Positions 57,126 to 60,000 of a DNA stretch of 60,000 nucleotides are shown here, piece after piece (position 1 is the first letter of the stretch; every line of letters starts with the position of its first letter). This stretch comes from Antedon mediterranea. Lineage: Eukaryota > Echinodermata > Crinoidea > Comatulida > Antedonidae. The notes under the pieces are model-generated. The model was given only the letters and a program-made list of their open reading frames with translations, made no database searches and had not been told where the DNA came from. Made by a program: the position numbers and the translations under genes. The DNA is taken from positions 565,001-625,000 of the forward strand of contig NC_092677.1 of NCBI RefSeq assembly GCF_964355755.1, given 5' to 3'.

Positions 57126-58148
57126 TACGATTCATTACTTAACCTCTCAATGTGTAGTTATTTGTTCGTGTCTATATTTATAAGGCATTTGAATTAGCAT
57201 GAGATACTTGAGTTATTGTTGCTGTTGCATTTGCCTACTGATAGGTGACAGTATTTAGATTACAATAAAATACTTCCTTGATAGGGATGGACTTAATATT
57301 TGGTGTAAATGACGACTAAATGGGTGCGAACTTTGTGTACGGTGCAAGAGTATTTGTAATAAACGTTCGGTAAACAATTCTGTGCAGTCGTAAAGAGCGG
57401 TTCATTGTCACTTCCGGCATCGATAGGTCTAAATTAAATTTGTTATTTTATGGCAATGAAACAATTGTGAGTTGGGAGAGGAGTTTTGTCAACGAAATAT
57501 ACTAGACGGCCGCCGGATCATCAAACATAAGGTATGTCATTACTATAGAACTTCGCCCGAGAGCTGGTATCCCAAACTCTCATTTTGATATTCCATTTAC
57601 TGATAAAACCTCTATACCCTAACTCTCTCGATCCCGGTGGAAATGTAGTTTATAAACTTTCCAGTACAATTCTAGCAATGTTGATACCGGCCTTCCCCAA
57701 TGGATACATTCTCCCTCCTCTCTCTGCTGATATACATTAGCTGTTTCCTTTATAGGGATGAACTTATTTTGTGCAAATGACGACCAAATTAGTGCGAACT
57801 TTGTGTACGGTCTAAAAGTATTTTGTTTTTAAACTTACGTTGTAAAATTCTTTGCAGTACTAAAGAACGGTTTATTGCCGCTTCCGGCATCGACAAACAT
57901 ACATGTAAATTTATGAAAGAATTATGAGTTGGACCCGGGACTTTCCCCACTAAATTCTTAATTATGTCTAGTCACGTGCAGTGGCACGATAATACAATCC
58001 TGTACTACCTATTGAAATGGGGTTGTAATGTGGTTAAAAAACTGTATTTGTTAGACAATGAAATGTATTAGGTAAATTATCTAAACATCGTTAAACATTC
58101 TTTCTATTTACGATAGGTAGCCTACACGAGTAATTGAATTGTTGGATA
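57126..58148 (+). promoter_or_regulatory. intergenic region upstream of gene B with tandem repeat
   Basis: About 1 kb between gene A and gene B. Two diverged direct copies, at 57,285-57,480 and 57,750-57,935, share ATAGGGATG.ACTTA, GTGCGAACTTTGTGTACGGT and CTTCCGGCATCGA. The last 80 bp before the ATG match the flank of gene A. No clear TATA box. A promoter is implied by position only. Confidence 0.45.
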
Positions 58149-60000
58149 ATGTTATCAAAGCAGGATATTTATTTGCATCTCTTTCTTTTATGCTGTAAGT
58201 AATCAAATATGGTTCTATTTGTGCTTTGCTTTTTTTTTATTTTGTAACATTACAAAGTTATTATAATACTGGAATACTTCTTCATTTTCTACGTTGTTTT
58301 CTGCCTTTGATATTTTATTCGGACCCCAATGGAAACTAATTCTTTTTCTTAGGATTAATTGGGTTGTCCTGAATTCATCATCAAATGTTTCTCTTTTGTT
58401 TTCTCTCTTATGTTTTTTCATTTGACTGTTTTTATGTATGATATTTATGATGTATGGATTCGAAATAAAAACAAACAATATCATTCTGTACAGTAGTATA
58501 AAACACTTAAAAGTAAAAACAATCCCATTATTGTTTGATCATGTTCTATTACTTTTTTGTTTAACAAAATTCAGTCTTACGAAAATGTGTTGCTGTAACA
58601 GTGGCTGTTGATGACGTAGATGTAGCTGAAGGATCTGAAGCAAGAATAACATGTAACATTGTACCAGCTAGCAGTGGAGCTGTTCCTGTTGTAGCATGGT
58701 ATAATGTTACCAATGCGGCAAATGATTTAATAGCAAACTATCAGGGTGGATTTGGAACAGTAGAACCTGGATACAGTGACAAATTTAGTGTTGAAAATGA
58801 CATTACTCTTGTAATTACCAACACTCACAGAAGTGATAGTGGAACATATCAATGTAGTGCAAATTTAGTTGGAGATAGTCCATCACTGGATGATGACACA
58901 TGTGCCCTGACTGTAAATTGTGAGTACAGTAACTCCTTAATTAGGTGTGGTACATAACTTGAGTCTCATAATTCTCATAAATTGAAATGCTGTTTGTCAA
59001 TAGGATAGGACGGTCAAAGGTTTAAAGAGGAATCCTAGTTTAGAATTTCTCTTATCGTTCCAGTCCTTAACAGTGTATTAAGTGAAGACAAAAAAGGATA
59101 TGTTGATAGAAGATTAAACAATAATTATTGTTTTTACTCAATAACTTACTGTATTCTTTAAATTTTACCAAATATTGCCTAATATAAATTATTCTTAAAA
59201 TTTATAGATTTAGATAAACCCGAAATTAACTTTTTGACACTTGTAACTGAAGGAGATGAAGTTGTCATGACCTGTGTTGTGGATTCGAGTCCAGAAGCTA
59301 TGTGCAACTTTATAAAAGATGGTGACGTACTACCACATGATGGTTCATGTACGTTTACAATTCCATCAGCCAGTCGTGCTGATGATGGAAGTTATGAGTG
59401 CGAGGCGGATAATGGTGTTGGTAACAAACAAAAAAGTGACCATAGAAACCTAGAGGTACAATGTAAGTAGTTTGTGATGATTTGATGTTAAGGTAAAATG
59501 ATGATCAGATCTAAGTTTATAATTCCACAATACACGAAAATGGGCCGCCATGTGTGCTAATTAATGTAGGATTGCAAATTCCAATAAATAGATATCTACA
59601 ATGTAGGCCTACACGTTTATAAGAATGGTGACATGACATAATTGTCACGTGGTGATTAAAATACATCAACCATCCGTTAATCGCAGTAGCGAGTGGGACG
59701 CGGAAAAATGTTTATTTACCAAGACCAAATCTTATACAGGCGACATGGGTTACGTTACGGTTTAAACAAGGTTTAAACAAATTATTAATGTTATAGGTTT
59801 AAAACTGAACAATTAAACACACGACTTTTGGTTTTCAGATAAACCTGATGAGGATATTGCAAATGATCAGACTGTTCCTCCTGGTGAGACTTTTACAATA
59901 ACATCTACTGTAACAGCTAATCCTTCTGACGTCACTTATTTGTGGACTACTGATGTTCCTGGAAATGAAGATTCTGTCAACTATCGACCAACATTTACAC
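58149..60000 (+). CDS. gene B: paralogous Ig receptor, 3' cut by window edge
   Basis: Exons 58149-58194 (MLSKQDIYLHLFLLC signal peptide), 58575-58919 (V-set Ig, RITCNIV ... SDSGTYQC), 59208-59462 (I-set-like Ig with extra Cys pair), 59839 onward (cysteine-free Ig-like). All junctions are phase 1. The V-set exon is uninterrupted and no stops or odd splice sites are seen, so the visible part looks functional. By analogy with gene A it probably continues into a stalk, transmembrane helix and tyrosine tail, but that lies outside. The exon 2-intron-exon 3 block is nearly identical to the minus-strand gene, while its first exon and fourth exon match gene A. Confidence 0.85.
58575..58919 (+). CDS. 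gene B exon 2: V-set Ig domain
   Basis: 345 bp, acceptor ATTCAG|TCTTACG, donor T|GTGAGT. It contains RITCNIVPASSGAVPVVAWY and RSDSGTYQC. Uninterrupted counterpart of the split exon in gene A. Confidence 0.88.
59208..59462 (+). CDS. gene B exon 3: I-set-like Ig domain
   Basis: 255 bp, phase 1-1. Cys in VVMTCVV and GSYECEA, extra Cys in AMCNF and GSCTF, no core Trp. Differs from the minus-strand copy at about five residues. Confidence 0.85.
59839..60000 (+). CDS. gene B exon 4: cysteine-free Ig-like domain, partial
   Basis: Starts after TTTTCAG with KPDEDIANDQTVPPGET and runs off the window. Essentially identical to gene A 54,813-54,974; the visible difference is Leu to Val in TTDLPG. Confidence 0.85.

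Overview
This window is animal nuclear DNA: AT-rich, intron-containing and dense with transposable elements. There are no prokaryotic operons. The exons carry V-set and I-set immunoglobulin and EGF domains and are separated by phase-1 introns. The repeats are CR1-type LINEs with a PHD/esterase ORF1, an ISL2EU transposon, piggyBac-like and hAT-like elements, and tRNA-derived SINEs. I infer a marine invertebrate, probably a deuterostome and perhaps an echinoderm, but no marker gene proves this.

Three host genes are visible and all belong to one family. (1) A minus-strand gene (2,076-11,153, 3' end outside or unseen) encodes a signal peptide, V-set Ig, I-set-like Ig, a cysteine-free Ig-like domain and seven EGF/cysteine-rich exons. 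(2) Plus-strand gene A (43,668-56,785) encodes a signal peptide, V-set Ig, cysteine-free Ig-like domain, one transmembrane helix and a tail with three tyrosine motifs, including an ITAM-spaced pair. (3) Plus-strand gene B (58,149 to the right edge) has the signal peptide, V-set Ig, I-set-like Ig and the start of the cysteine-free domain. The minus gene and genes A/B are arranged head to head, about 32.5 kb apart. Their ectodomains are nearly the same, but the minus gene continues into EGF repeats while gene A continues into a membrane anchor and signalling-like tail. I suggest a lineage-specific immune-type or recognition receptor family made by exon shuffling and local duplication.

Gene A is damaged or remodelled. 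A 1,328-bp fold-back element with a 3-bp AGA target duplication splits its V-set exon. A CR1 LINE (itself split by a 3.36-kb giant palindrome) lies where gene B has its second Ig exon. A fold-back element with inverted minisatellite arrays lies just upstream of the signal-peptide exon.

The 11-43.6 kb interval is a nest of mobile elements. In order it holds an ISL2EU transposon with YqaJ-type nuclease and THAP/DDE transposase genes (12.6-17.0 kb); a TTAA-flanked piggyBac-like element (20.1-23.5 kb) containing a fold-back element with 16-bp minisatellite ends; a 4.1-kb element with terminal inverted repeats (TIRs), a LINE fragment and a decayed PIN/FEN-like gene (23.8-27.9 kb); several MITEs; two 5'-truncated LINEs (31.4-35.2 kb); a 4.5-kb long-TIR element with a decayed zinc-finger gene and a SINE (35.2-39.6 kb); and the ACAAAAT-array fold-back element (40.4-43.6 kb).
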